64,000 nt of DNA from Bacillus sp. (in: firmicutes) (GTDB lineage: Bacteria > Bacillota > Bacilli > Bacillales > JACDOC01): contig JACDOC010000003.1 of assembly GCA_017656295.1 (NCBI GenBank), positions 1-64,000 of the forward strand, given 5' to 3'. Below, in pieces: positions 52,970-61,401 of this stretch (position 1 is the stretch's first letter; each line of letters opens with the position of its first letter). Below the pieces are notes generated by a model. That model worked only from the letters and a program-made list of their open reading frames with translations, was not told the origin of the DNA and ran no database searches. A program made the position numbers and the translations under genes.

Positions 52970-53062
52970 TCATTTACCGGCAAAAAATATCCAATAAATA
53001 CCACCCCAAACAAGCGTCATCGCTAAAAGAAAGAAAAAGAGAACACGATTGCTTTTTTCCAT
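52970..53062 (-). CDS. Putative 30-residue single-helix membrane peptide
   Basis: This is a tiny frame with a charged start (MEKSNRV), one strongly hydrophobic helix and a short tail ending AGK. GAAGGTGA lies five to six bases before the ATG at 53062, a good ribosome site. It sits between lysA and ribT on the same strand. I do not recognise a family; codon use is too short to judge. It is probably translated, function unknown. Confidence 0.5.
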   Translation of the reverse strand: MEKSNRVLFFFLLAMTLVWGGIYWIFFAGK

Positions 53063-53137
53063 TTTTTCACCTTCTTAAAACATTCTCAATCAGTATTATG
53101 AAAAAATTTATTCCATCCTTCAAGTCAATCGTTATCA

Positions 53138-53166
53138 AAAAAGGCTAGATGACCTCTAGCCTTTTT
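53138..53166 (-). terminator. Terminator of lysA
   Basis: Minus-strand stem AAAAAGGCTAGA / TCTAGCCTTTTT (12 bp) with a 5-base loop overlaps the lysA stop codon. Confidence 0.9.
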
Positions 53167-54487
53167 ACCGAGTTTTTAATTTGGAAGGGAGGGGAACATC
53201 TAATTGAATTAAATCTTCGTATGATTCTCGTTTGACGACGAGCATATGTTCACCATTTTCTACAAACACGACCGCTGGACGAGGAATACGGTTGTAATTA
53301 TTCGCCATCGCATACCCGTACGCCCCTGTGCAAAAAACAGCTAATAGATCTTGCTCGTTTACTTTTGGTAAAGGGAGGTCCCATATTAACATGTCACCAG
53401 ATTCACAGCATTTCCCAGCAATAGATACCGTTTCTTCAATAGGGTCGAGCACTCGATTGGCGAGTACAGCTTCGTACTTTGCATCATACAACGCCGGACG
53501 AATATTATCACTCATTCCTCCGTCAACGGCAATGTATTTCCGAATTTGGGGAACTTCTTTTGAAGCTCCAATTGTATATAACGTCGACCCTGCGTCTCCC
53601 ACGAGAGAACGTCCAGGTTCAATCCAAATTTCTGGCATTGGAAGCCCGTGCTTCTTCGTTTGTTGTTTCACTTCTTCGATAATTTCTTCGACATATTGAT
53701 GGGCTGGAATCGGGTCGTCTTCAGCTGTATACCGAATACCAAAGCCTCCCCCTAAATTAAGCACTTCCGGTACAAACCCGAATTGATTTTTCCATTCGGC
53801 TAATTGATCAATGATTTTTCGAGCAGCTAAAATAAATCCTGTCGTTTCAAAAATTTGTGACCCAATATGACAATGAACTCCAAGAAGATGGAACTTCTCC
53901 TCTTCAAGCGCAATTTGTAATGCTTGTTCGGCTTGTCCGTTTTGCAAGTCGAAGCCAAATTTGGAATCCTCTTGACCTGTTAAAATGTAATCATGGGTAT
54001 GCGCTTCAATGCCTGGGGTTACCCGTAGTAAAATTTTTGTTTCAACATTTAATTCATCACACAAAGATTTCAATAAACGTAGCTCATAAAAATTATCTAC
54101 GACAATACAACCAATTTTGTGAGATAGAGCCATTCGTAATTCCGCTTCACTTTTATTGTTTCCATGAAAATGTATTTTTTCTGTCGGGAATTGGGCCGCA
54201 ATGGCCGTATACAATTCTCCTCCAGATACGACATCTAAGGACAATCCTTCTTCCTCAACGAGCTGTAACATGGCAATAGAAGAAAACGCCTTACTCGCAT
54301 AAGCCACTTGTGCTTTGACACCTAGCTTTTCAAATGTTTCTTTAAAACTTTTCGCCCGTTCACGAATCAAAGCAACATCATAAACATATAAAGGTGTCCC
54401 ATACGCTTTTGCTAAGTCGACGGTGTCAACTCCTCCAATTTCTAGATGACCTTTCTCGTTTACTTTTGCCGTTCCATACAAATGCAT
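53165..54487 (-). CDS. lysA: Diaminopimelate decarboxylase
   Basis: LysA converts meso-diaminopimelate to lysine, the last step of the pathway, with pyridoxal phosphate. The PLP lysine is in AYASKAFS near residue 61. HFHGNNKS, GGGFGIRY, EPGRSLVG and the active-site CESGD near residue 345 follow. The 440-residue length is usual. The ATG at 54487 has AAGGGAAGAGG upstream; an eight-codon extension is not needed. It lies downstream of the spoVA operon, the same order as in B. subtilis. Confidence 0.96.
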   Translation of the reverse strand: MHLYGTAKVNEKGHLEIGGVDTVDLAKAYGTPLYVYDVALIRERAKSFKETFEKLGVKAQVAYASKAFSSIAMLQLVEEEGLSLDVVSGGELYTAIAAQFPTEKIHFHGNNKSEAELRMALSHKIGCIVVDNFYELRLLKSLCDELNVETKILLRVTPGIEAHTHDYILTGQEDSKFGFDLQNGQAEQALQIALEEEKFHLLGVHCHIGSQIFETTGFILAARKIIDQLAEWKNQFGFVPEVLNLGGGFGIRYTAEDDPIPAHQYVEEIIEEVKQQTKKHGLPMPEIWIEPGRSLVGDAGSTLYTIGASKEVPQIRKYIAVDGGMSDNIRPALYDAKYEAVLANRVLDPIEETVSIAGKCCESGDMLIWDLPLPKVNEQDLLAVFCTGAYGYAMANNYNRIPRPAVVFVENGEHMLVVKRESYEDLIQLDVPLPSKLKTR

Positions 54488-54575
54488 GTCCTCTTCCCTT
54501 CTTCCGTTCAATCTCTTTTTGTTAAAAAACTAATAATTGAAACAAATTTAACACAAACCGTATCATCATGCAATA

Positions 54576-56054
54576 TTATGAATGTTTTGGTTGTTTAAAC
54601 CGATTTCTCGGCTGCACAATGCTTGGGCGCACTTTGGAGCCAGGAACGGATTGTCGAACGAGTATTTGAAAAAATGCCATAGGATGAAAAGGAATAAACG
54701 GCCACAAATAAGGGGTATTTAGTGATCGTATGGAAGCAAGTAAAATAATGGCTAAAGTGACTCCTATGACAAAACCTGGGACTTTAAAAAAAGCAACCGA
54801 AAATAATAGCCCTAATCGGACTAATTTATTGGCGATACTTAATTCATAGCTTGGTGTGGCAAATGTTCCAATAGCCGCAATAGAAATGTATAAAATGACT
54901 TCTGGGACAAATAATCCGACATCAATTGCGATTTCACCGATTAAAACGGCGGCAATTAAGCCCATTGCAGTGGATAATGGTGTCGGCGTATGAATCGCTG
55001 CAATTCGTAAAAAATCAACCCCTAAGTCGGCGATTAATAACTGAGCGAACACCGGAATGTTAGACTCTTCATTGGGACCGATAAACGCTAGTTGTTTCGG
55101 AAGCAGGGAAGGATCTAACACAAACAAATACCATAATGGGAGAAGGAGGATGGATAGCGATATGCCAATGAATCGTGCCCATCGAACAAACGTCCCTACA
55201 GCTGGTGATTGACGATATTCTTCCACATGTTGGACATGATGAAAAAATGTCGTGGGCGTAATAATAACACTCGGAGATGTATCAACAAAGATGAGCACAT
55301 GCCCTTCAAGTAAATGAGTCGCACCTACGTCTGCCCGTTCGGTATAGCGAACAAGCGGATAAGGGTTATACCCTTGTTTAACTAAAAACTCTTCAATCGT
55401 CTTGTCTGCCATCGTAATTCCGTCGATTTGAATCGATTGAATTTCCTTTTTAATCGTTTGAATTAAGTCAGGATTGGCCACATCTTCTATATAGGCGATG
55501 GCGACATCGGTTTTCGAACGTTCCCCAATTTTAAAAATTTCAAACCGTAAGCGTTCATCCCGTATTCGTCGTCTAGTTAAGGCAGTATTCACAATAATAC
55601 TTTCTACGTATCCATCACGGGAACCCCGAACGACTTTTTCAGTATCTGGCTCTTCCGGTTGGCGACCAGGATAGCTCCGAACATCAACGATAATTGCTTC
55701 ATCGGACCCTTCGATGACAATCCCCAACAATCCGGAAAGAACTTGATCGACCAATTCATCTAACGTTTTCACCGTTTGTATCGATTGATGAACAATTCGG
55801 TTTTCAATAATTTTATATAGTTGGGAAGATAATTTTTCTGAATCGTTTACTTTAATTAGTTCATGAATTACCTCAGTCATAATTTTGGTGTCACATAATC
55901 CGTTCACATAATAAAAATGAACATCTTTCCGGAGTACCTTAATTTTTCGAACCCCTAAATCGAAACTCACTCCTAATCCGATGCGGTCTTCCATAAATTT
56001 TTTCACGAGTTCAACGTTTTCTGGTATTGGTAATTTTTTTAGCTGTTGCTCCAT
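54576..56054 (-). CDS. spoVAF: Stage V sporulation protein AF
   Basis: SpoVAF belongs to the GerA A-subunit family: a soluble N-terminal half (about residues 1-290) and a C-terminal half with about five membrane helices, ending in a basic tail. It acts in the spore inner membrane with the SpoVA dipicolinate channel and germinant receptors. The 492-residue length is the family norm. Its start overlaps spoVAEA by 16 bases. It is the last gene of the operon, upstream of lysA. Confidence 0.94.
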   Translation of the reverse strand: MEQQLKKLPIPENVELVKKFMEDRIGLGVSFDLGVRKIKVLRKDVHFYYVNGLCDTKIMTEVIHELIKVNDSEKLSSQLYKIIENRIVHQSIQTVKTLDELVDQVLSGLLGIVIEGSDEAIIVDVRSYPGRQPEEPDTEKVVRGSRDGYVESIIVNTALTRRRIRDERLRFEIFKIGERSKTDVAIAYIEDVANPDLIQTIKKEIQSIQIDGITMADKTIEEFLVKQGYNPYPLVRYTERADVGATHLLEGHVLIFVDTSPSVIITPTTFFHHVQHVEEYRQSPAVGTFVRWARFIGISLSILLLPLWYLFVLDPSLLPKQLAFIGPNEESNIPVFAQLLIADLGVDFLRIAAIHTPTPLSTAMGLIAAVLIGEIAIDVGLFVPEVILYISIAAIGTFATPSYELSIANKLVRLGLLFSVAFFKVPGFVIGVTLAIILLASIRSLNTPYLWPFIPFHPMAFFQILVRQSVPGSKVRPSIVQPRNRFKQPKHS

Positions 56055-56614
56055 TGGTTGCCACTCCTTTCTAAAATGAGGTTGACGGCTTTTTTTGTGA
56101 TTGGAGCACCTTTTTTATAATCATCTATATGTCCCATTTTGCCAATATCTCCAATTCCAACAACAATGGGAATATTTAAGCGGTCTAAACAGTAAACAGT
56201 ATCCCCATTTAATCTCCCCAATTCCACTTCTTCAAATCCATCTTTATCAACCCCATATGGTGTAATGTCTCCGTCCCGGTTAACACACACATCTACTTTC
56301 GTCCACTCCATTTGTGAAGATTTCGATGCCACCGCAATCACCCCTAACACGTCAATCCGTTGATCTTTCGCTACGTGAATTAGCGCTTGTTCGCCTCTTC
56401 CTTCTCCTATATAACCACAATCGTCAAACATGACAAAAACAGGGTCATAGGGGGTCTGAAGGATTAGGTGAACGATTTCTTCACCGGTTAATAATGTAGG
56501 ATTCCCTTGCGATTGGGAGATACAGCGACCACCAATTTGATGCGCCACTTGTTCGATGGCACGGTGTGCGTACTCATCTCCATCAGTTACTATAATGACG
56601 CGCTTTTTTTTCAT
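56039..56614 (-). CDS. spoVAEA: Stage V sporulation protein AEA
   Basis: This 191-residue soluble protein has the SpoVAEA features: [19 protein letters not shown] at the N-terminus, [19 protein letters not shown] near residue 78 and a glycine-rich [15 protein letters not shown] near 153. In B. subtilis it follows spoVAC, spoVAD and spoVAEB; here it follows spoVAB with only 19 bases between. The ATG at 56614 has AAAGGA upstream. The exact role is unknown. Confidence 0.92.
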   Translation of the reverse strand: MKKKRVIIVTDGDEYAHRAIEQVAHQIGGRCISQSQGNPTLLTGEEIVHLILQTPYDPVFVMFDDCGYIGEGRGEQALIHVAKDQRIDVLGVIAVASKSSQMEWTKVDVCVNRDGDITPYGVDKDGFEEVELGRLNGDTVYCLDRLNIPIVVGIGDIGKMGHIDDYKKGAPITKKAVNLILERSGNQWSNS

Positions 56615-56633
56615 TGGGGCATGTCCTTTCTAC

Positions 56634-57059
56634 TCATAAAGTTTTGACAAAAAACATCCACTGAAAGAGGGAACCGAACATTTTACCGAGCACGATAGCC
56701 ATTAATAAGATTAACAATCGCTCCTCCACACCGATTCGCTTCGCCAAAATCGGTAACACGTTTAACGCTTCTGTTAACCCCGCCGCTAACATACCAATAA
56801 AGACACCATTTCCTAAGCCAAGCGGAATTAACGTCCAGGAAGGAAGATGAAAATGGAACATCCACAAGCTAGAGATACTTCCCGAAATCGCTCCTAAAAT
56901 TACGGCCCCTTCATACACGTGGATAAACTTGCTTGTTTTCGTCAGCTGTGTTAACCGAGGGATGATACTCAGAACCGTTAAAAATGCGACAAATCCAGCA
57001 CCAACGGCTAAACCACCTGCAAAACCGATGAAGGCAATGATAAGAATCTTAATGGTCAT
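56634..57059 (-). CDS. spoVAB: Stage V sporulation protein AB
   Basis: This is a 141-residue membrane protein with about four to five helices, the normal size and topology for SpoVAB, part of the forespore SpoVA membrane complex. The ATG at 57059 (MTIKILIIAFIGFAGGLAVG) is chosen because it starts directly before the first helix and overlaps spoVAA by only 11 bases; a ten-codon extension would overlap 41 bases. The next gene is spoVAEA, not spoVAC. Confidence 0.9.
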   Translation of the reverse strand: MTIKILIIAFIGFAGGLAVGAGFVAFLTVLSIIPRLTQLTKTSKFIHVYEGAVILGAISGSISSLWMFHFHLPSWTLIPLGLGNGVFIGMLAAGLTEALNVLPILAKRIGVEERLLILLMAIVLGKMFGSLFQWMFFVKTL

Positions 57060-57669
57060 CTTTTGTTCGCACACTTTCTTTGTTTTCATGGATAATTAAA
57101 TATTGATCTAAATCTTGTTGATAATTAAACATTTCTACTTCCAACGGACTAGGTTCTTCATTCAAACGTTTACGAAAGATATGATTAAAAAATAATATCA
57201 TCCCTAACCCAAGTCCGAACGAATACGGAATTTGCAAAATAAGTGGATATTCGTTTTTCTCTCCCGTCATAAGTTCATATAAGCGGATATGAACGTTCCT
57301 CATGCTGACGTCTTCATGAAAATTCATCACCGCTAAACTAGAACCAATGAACAAAAGACACCAGACAAGAACGAATAAAGGAATGGACATTTTTCGACGG
57401 TGCTGCTTGACTTCTACGATTGTTTGAGATGGCCCAATTAATTGAACCTCTAAATTCGGATTCCACTCCTTTATCTGGCGGACGACTTGAATGCCATCAA
57501 TTATGACAAAGTTTTTATCTTTTTTTGTAATTTCGTATACACACATGTGTTGAAGGGGCTTTATCATCTCTTTTGGTGCCACAATATACGAGATATCTTT
57601 TAGGTATACTTTCGCATCAGGAGGCACAAAAATTTTATGACGAAGTCGTAAATCCACGGATGTCACCAC
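57049..57669 (-). CDS. spoVAA: Stage V sporulation protein AA
   Basis: This 206-residue protein, exactly the B. subtilis length, has a soluble N-terminal domain (about residues 1-90, with RLRHKIFVPPDAKVYLKDI) and two membrane helices (about 95-113 and 145-165). It is the first gene of the operon. The start is a GTG at 57669 with GAAGGTGGG upstream. A sigma-G promoter is expected; a GATACTA element about 60 bases upstream is a weak candidate. Confidence 0.9.
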   Translation of the reverse strand: MVTSVDLRLRHKIFVPPDAKVYLKDISYIVAPKEMIKPLQHMCVYEITKKDKNFVIIDGIQVVRQIKEWNPNLEVQLIGPSQTIVEVKQHRRKMSIPLFVLVWCLLFIGSSLAVMNFHEDVSMRNVHIRLYELMTGEKNEYPLILQIPYSFGLGLGMILFFNHIFRKRLNEEPSPLEVEMFNYQQDLDQYLIIHENKESVRTKDDH

Positions 57670-57810
57670 TAGTTCCCACCTTCGTCTATAGAGTATTTAT
57701 TTAGTAGTATCACGCAACTTGTTTTTTTCATGATAGGGAAAAATTTCATGCCTTCCCTTTCTCTTCTGTAAAATCGTTTTACTTATGATATACATCGTTT
57801 GGCGCTTAAT

Positions 57811-58010
57811 TTTTTTACTCAGTACACTGGAGTTTTGCTCTTAAATGTTATTTTTTGCTCATAACTTCGGTAGATTAACTCTTAAGTTTTATTTTTTGCT
57901 CTTAACTTGAAGATTTTTGCCCTTATTTCTTTATTTTTTGCTCTTAACTTGAAGATTTTTACCCTTAAATCTGTATTTTTTACTCATCAAATATAATAAT
58001 TGCTCATATG
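57811..58010. repeat. Degenerate tandem repeat, 20-21 bp period, ten units
   Basis: The motif (T)TTTTTGCTC(T/A)TAA recurs so that its CTC or CCC ends at 57820, 57840, 57860, 57881, 57901, 57922, 57943, 57964, 57985 and 58005. Each step is 20 or 21 bases. The best units share TTTTTTGCTCTTAACTT. It fills most of the gene-free spacer between spoVAA and sigF. T-rich blocks recurring every two helical turns could bend the DNA. Confidence 0.85.
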
Positions 58011-58043
58011 GCTAGTCCTTTTCTCATGATGTTTTAAACTTTC

Positions 58044-58090
58044 CAAATAAAAACAGCGCCTGGACCTATTATAGATCCATGCGCTGTTTC
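58044..58090 (-). terminator. Terminator of the spoIIA operon
   Basis: Minus-strand stem AAACAGCGC-TGGA / TCCA-GCGCTGTTT is followed by a T-run. Its 5' arm encodes the last codons of sigF (KQRMDL and stop). Confidence 0.87.
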
Positions 58091-58827
58091 ATTTGGTGCA
58101 ATATTTTTTTCTCCAACCTCGATACTTGTACTTGGGAAATGCCTAATCGTTCAGCCACTTCAGATTGGGTTTGGTCTTTATAATACCTTAAGTAGACAAT
58201 GAGTCGTTCTCGGTCGTCCAATTCGCGAATCGCTTCTTTTAAAGCGATTTTATCAAACCATTTTTCTTCTCGATCATCCGCGATTTGGTCTAATAATGTA
58301 ATGGGGTCGCCCTCGTTTTCGTAGACGGTTTCATGAATAGAAGAAGGGGCTCTACTCGCTTCTTGGGCCATAATGATATCTTCCGCAGACAGGTCTAAGT
58401 GTTCGGCCAATTCATTAATAGTTGGTACCCTTCCTAACGATTTCGATAATTCATCTTTGGCTTTGCGAATCCGATTGCCCATCTCTTTTAAGCTTCGACT
58501 GACCTTAACGGAACCATCATCCCTAATAAACCGTTGAATTTCACCGATAATCATCGGAACGGCATACGTGGAAAATTTGACATCATACGTAAGGTCAAAT
58601 TTATCCACCGATTTTAATAAACCAATACACCCAATTTGAAAGAGATCGTCCGGCTCGTATCCGCGATTTAAAAAGCGCTGAACTACGGACCAAACCAGGC
58701 GAGTGTTATTCTGTACAAGCGTATCTCTCGCCTCTTGATCCCCTTCTTGACTGCGACGAATTAACTCTTTCACTTCATGATCTTTTAAATAAACTTGTCC
58801 TTTTTCATGCTTGAGCTCCACATCCAT
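58069..58827 (-). CDS. sigF: Forespore sigma factor SigF (SpoIIAC)
   Basis: Sigma F is the first compartment-specific sigma factor of sporulation, active in the forespore after release by SpoIIAB. Regions 2 (DDLFQIGCIGLLKSVDKFD), 3 (GRVPTINELAEHL) and 4 (SEVAERLGISQVQVSRLEKK) are present in 252 residues. The ATG at 58827 has AAGGAG eight bases upstream; a GTG two codons earlier is too close to it. It is the last gene of spoIIAA-spoIIAB-sigF. Confidence 0.97.
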   Translation of the reverse strand: MDVELKHEKGQVYLKDHEVKELIRRSQEGDQEARDTLVQNNTRLVWSVVQRFLNRGYEPDDLFQIGCIGLLKSVDKFDLTYDVKFSTYAVPMIIGEIQRFIRDDGSVKVSRSLKEMGNRIRKAKDELSKSLGRVPTINELAEHLDLSAEDIIMAQEASRAPSSIHETVYENEGDPITLLDQIADDREEKWFDKIALKEAIRELDDRERLIVYLRYYKDQTQSEVAERLGISQVQVSRLEKKILHQMKQRMDL

Positions 58828-58839
58828 AGGCACGACTCC

Positions 58840-59280
58840 TTAATTACATAGCGCTGTACTTTTCGCTAAATGCTTTTTTAATCGAATCGTGGTGCCTGCT
58901 CCTGGTTGTGATTCAATGTCGACTTCATCCATAAAGTTTTCCATAATAGTAAAGCCCATACCAGAACGTTCTAGTTCCGGTTTCGTTGTAAATAACGGTT
59001 GTCTCGCTTCCTCAATATTCTTAATACCGACTCCTTCATCACGTATCGTCATCTCGACGATGTTATCATTTATTGTCACGGAAATATACACCATTCCGTT
59101 CGGATTGTTTTCATAGCCGTGAATAATGGCGTTCGTGACCGCTTCCGAAACAACGGTTTTAATTTCAGTCAATTCATCCATCGTCGGGTCTAATTGAGCG
59201 ATAAACGCAGCAACGGTCACACGGGCAAAAGACTCATTTTGACTTAACGCGCTAAACTGAATATGCATTTCGTTTTTCAT
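58840..59280 (-). CDS. spoIIAB: Anti-sigma-F factor and kinase SpoIIAB
   Basis: SpoIIAB binds and holds sigma F inactive and phosphorylates SpoIIAA. The 146-residue protein has the GHKL ATPase motifs: N box [14 protein letters not shown] (near residue 45), G1 IRDEGVGI (near 78) and [12 protein letters not shown] (near 105). It lies 3 bases after spoIIAA and 12 before sigF, the standard three-gene unit. Confidence 0.97.
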   Translation of the reverse strand: MKNEMHIQFSALSQNESFARVTVAAFIAQLDPTMDELTEIKTVVSEAVTNAIIHGYENNPNGMVYISVTINDNIVEMTIRDEGVGIKNIEEARQPLFTTKPELERSGMGFTIMENFMDEVDIESQPGAGTTIRLKKHLAKSTALCN

Positions 59281-59283
59281 CGT

Positions 59284-59634
59284 TTAAGCAACCCCCAATC
59301 TTTGCAGTGCAATTTTTTCGGATGGTTCGAGACGGATAATTTTATAAAGGCCCGACATTTCAAACAATCGATTCACTGCAGGGGAAATTGCACAAACGAC
59401 CATTTCTCCGTGCTTTTGCTTAATTTGTTTGTATCGCCCAAGAATGACTCCTAACCCTGAGCTATCCATAAACGAGAGCTGCTCTAAATTAAGGACAATA
59501 TGTTTGATATTATAGGTTTCAATCGCCTGACTCGCTTGTTCTTTTAACTGTTCCGCTGTATGGTGGTCCAACTCTCCGCGAAGACGGATACATAACACTT
59601 CCCCAATCACTTCTAAATCGATGGAAAGACTCAC
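59284..59634 (-). CDS. spoIIAA: Anti-anti-sigma factor SpoIIAA
   Basis: Unphosphorylated SpoIIAA displaces sigma F from SpoIIAB. This is a STAS-domain protein of 116 residues, with the phosphorylated serine in [13 protein letters not shown] near residue 57. It is the first gene of the operon; a sigma-H promoter lies at 59670-59698. The start at 59634 is a GTG or ATG region just after AAGGAGGCC, and the protein starts MSLSIDLEV. Confidence 0.96.
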   Translation of the reverse strand: MSLSIDLEVIGEVLCIRLRGELDHHTAEQLKEQASQAIETYNIKHIVLNLEQLSFMDSSGLGVILGRYKQIKQKHGEMVVCAISPAVNRLFEMSGLYKIIRLEPSEKIALQRLGVA

Positions 59635-59669
59635 TATTTTCGGCCTCCTTATTGATTCGATAGTGAGTC

Positions 59670-59698
59670 TATTCGATTTTGTTCTCTTTAATTCCTTC
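59670..59698 (-). promoter_or_regulatory. Sigma-H promoter of the spoIIA operon
   Basis: GAAGGAATT, 12 bases, ATCGAATAG matches the sigma-H consensus RnAGGAwww / RnnGAATww and lies 36 bases before spoIIAA. spoIIA is a known sigma-H and Spo0A target. Confidence 0.75.
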
Positions 59699-59733
59699 CC
59701 TTTGACAAAAATAGTGTTTCTTCTTCAAATTTT

Positions 59734-60912
59734 TTACGAATCTTTTGGAACGACTTTCGTATACATACCGAAAACTTTTTTATAAAGTTTCCACCAGCTT
59801 GCTTTTTTGACACTATCTCCAGCAACTAACGGTGTTTCTAGCACTTTTTTTCCATCCTTTTTGACAACTAATTTTCCGACTGGGTCCCCTTTTTCAAGCG
59901 GGGCTTTTATAATAGGGTCCAGTTGAATGTCTTGTTGGAAGTTGTCTATCGATTCTCCTTTTTTCGTCAAGATGGAAATCGGTTCTTCTGTTGTCACTGA
60001 AACGTGGTTTTTCGCTCCTTTGCTGACTTGGACTTTTCCAACTTTCTCGTCTTTTTTGTACAATGGATGGGTTGTGTATTGATTGAAAGCATAGTCTAAC
60101 ATTTTTGATACTTGGGCGTTTCGCGATTTTGGTGTTGGTGCCCCATACACAACCGCAATGACACGCATCCCATCTTTTACAGCCGTTGCTGTTAAGCAAT
60201 ACTTTGCTTCATTTGTATAACCGGTCTTTAGTCCATCTACGCCTTTGTAAAAGCGGACCAGTTTATTTGTATTGACGAGCCAAAACTTTTTATCGGTATT
60301 TTCCCGTAAATACGATTCGTACTGCCCCGTAAACTTGGTTATTTCTTCATATTTCAACAGCTCTTTCGCCATAATCGCCATATCGTAAGCGGAGCTGTAA
60401 TGATCATCAGCTGGAAGTCCAGTCACATTTTGGAATTTTGTATTTTTCAAACCGAGTTTTTTTGCCTTTTGATTCATCATTTTTACAAAAGCATCTTCAC
60501 TTCCGGCAATTTTTTCAGCAAGAGCAACCGATGCGTCATTGGCCGAACCGATCGCTATTCCTTCAAGCATCTGTTCGACGGTCATTTCTTCTCCAGGCTC
60601 TAAAAAAATTTGCGAGCCGCCCATAGATGCCGCGTATTCACTTGTGCGGACCATGTCATCCATTTTTAACTGTCCTTTATCAATCGCTTCCATAATCAGA
60701 AGCATTGTCATAATTTTCGTCATCGACGCCGGCGGTAACGGCTCATGGCTATTCTTTTCATATAAGACCGTTCCCGTATCTCGTTCAATTAAAATTGCCG
60801 ATTTTGCCTCATCTGCTAATTCACTTTTTTTCTCTTCTGCTGCCACGAAATGAGGAAAAAGAATTGCTTGAATCATTATAAAAGCAACTACCCAATGGCT
60901 CCATCGCTTCAT
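59734..60912 (-). CDS. dacF: Sporulation D-alanyl-D-alanine carboxypeptidase DacF
   Basis: DacF works with DacB on peptidoglycan cross-linking during spore formation, from the forespore side. A signal peptide covers about residues 1-26. The serine motifs are SMTK near residue 63, SAN near 122 and KTG near 229. A C-terminal beta domain and a short amphipathic anchor follow. The ATG at 60912 gives 392 residues and has GGAGGG upstream; a 12-codon extension is rejected. A sigma-F-like promoter may lie near 60960-60985 (TGTAAG ... GCTAAAGTA). It is upstream of spoIIAA, as in B. subtilis. Confidence 0.95.
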   Translation of the reverse strand: MKRWSHWVVAFIMIQAILFPHFVAAEEKKSELADEAKSAILIERDTGTVLYEKNSHEPLPPASMTKIMTMLLIMEAIDKGQLKMDDMVRTSEYAASMGGSQIFLEPGEEMTVEQMLEGIAIGSANDASVALAEKIAGSEDAFVKMMNQKAKKLGLKNTKFQNVTGLPADDHYSSAYDMAIMAKELLKYEEITKFTGQYESYLRENTDKKFWLVNTNKLVRFYKGVDGLKTGYTNEAKYCLTATAVKDGMRVIAVVYGAPTPKSRNAQVSKMLDYAFNQYTTHPLYKKDEKVGKVQVSKGAKNHVSVTTEEPISILTKKGESIDNFQQDIQLDPIIKAPLEKGDPVGKLVVKKDGKKVLETPLVAGDSVKKASWWKLYKKVFGMYTKVVPKDS

Positions 60913-61050
60913 CTTACAACCCTCCAATATGTATTCATACTTTAGCATTTTTTGAAAAACTTACACCTATTGGCCTATTTTTTCCAACATAATCAAATTT
61001 ATACAATTCCTAATTAGTTTTCATTGCTGAATGGTTTAGAAAATAGGAAA

Positions 61051-61175
61051 CTGAAATAAAAATTGATCAATCTGCAATACAGGGGATCCAAACTGCAATA
61101 CAATTAGGGGTAACTGCAAAACAAAGGGGTTAAACAGCAAAATAAGATCTCTTACTGAAAGTGACTTTACATAAA
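61051..61175. repeat. Degenerate tandem repeat, 21-bp period, six units
   Basis: The motif CTGCAAnACA (or CTGAAA/CAGCAA) starts at 61051, 61072, 61093, 61114, 61135 and 61155. The first five are exactly 21 bases apart. The units share GGGG-TnnAA after the motif in the middle. The tract lies between dacF and pdp. Confidence 0.8.
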
Positions 61176-61224
61176 TAAGAAATTAAAAATAGCTTTTCGA
61201 TAGTATTTTTAGGATATCTATGTA

Positions 61225-61330
61225 CAAATTTCACAGCTTTTTTACACTTTCGGTCCTTTTACTTATACTTTCACCGAATTGTTTTGTAGTTTCTGCCATT
61301 TGGTTTGCACTTTCGATACAAAATACAGTG
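61225..61330. repeat. Degenerate tandem repeat, 21-bp period, four to five units
   Basis: The motif ACTTTC (once AGTTTC) starts at 61246, 61267, 61288 and 61309, exactly 21 bases apart, with a partial unit near 61227. It is followed directly by the pdp terminator. The sequence differs from the tracts at 57811 and 61051 but shares their period. Confidence 0.75.
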
Positions 61331-61360
61331 AGGAAGTTTAAAAAATTATCGTTTAATTAA

Positions 61361-61395
61361 TAAACCCCAAAAGGACTTTGTGCCTTTTGGGGTTC
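61361..61395 (-). terminator. Terminator of drm-punA-pdp
   Basis: Minus-strand stem AACCCCAAAAGG / CCTTTTGGGGTT (12 bp) with an 8-base loop is followed by TATTAATT, just after pdp. Confidence 0.87.
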
Positions 61396-61401
61396 CTTTG
61401 A

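Noticed and set aside
57811-58010. CRISPR array
   Set aside because: The repeating blocks are about 10-12 conserved bases in a 21-base period. There are no spacers of regular length, no long direct repeats and no cas genes.
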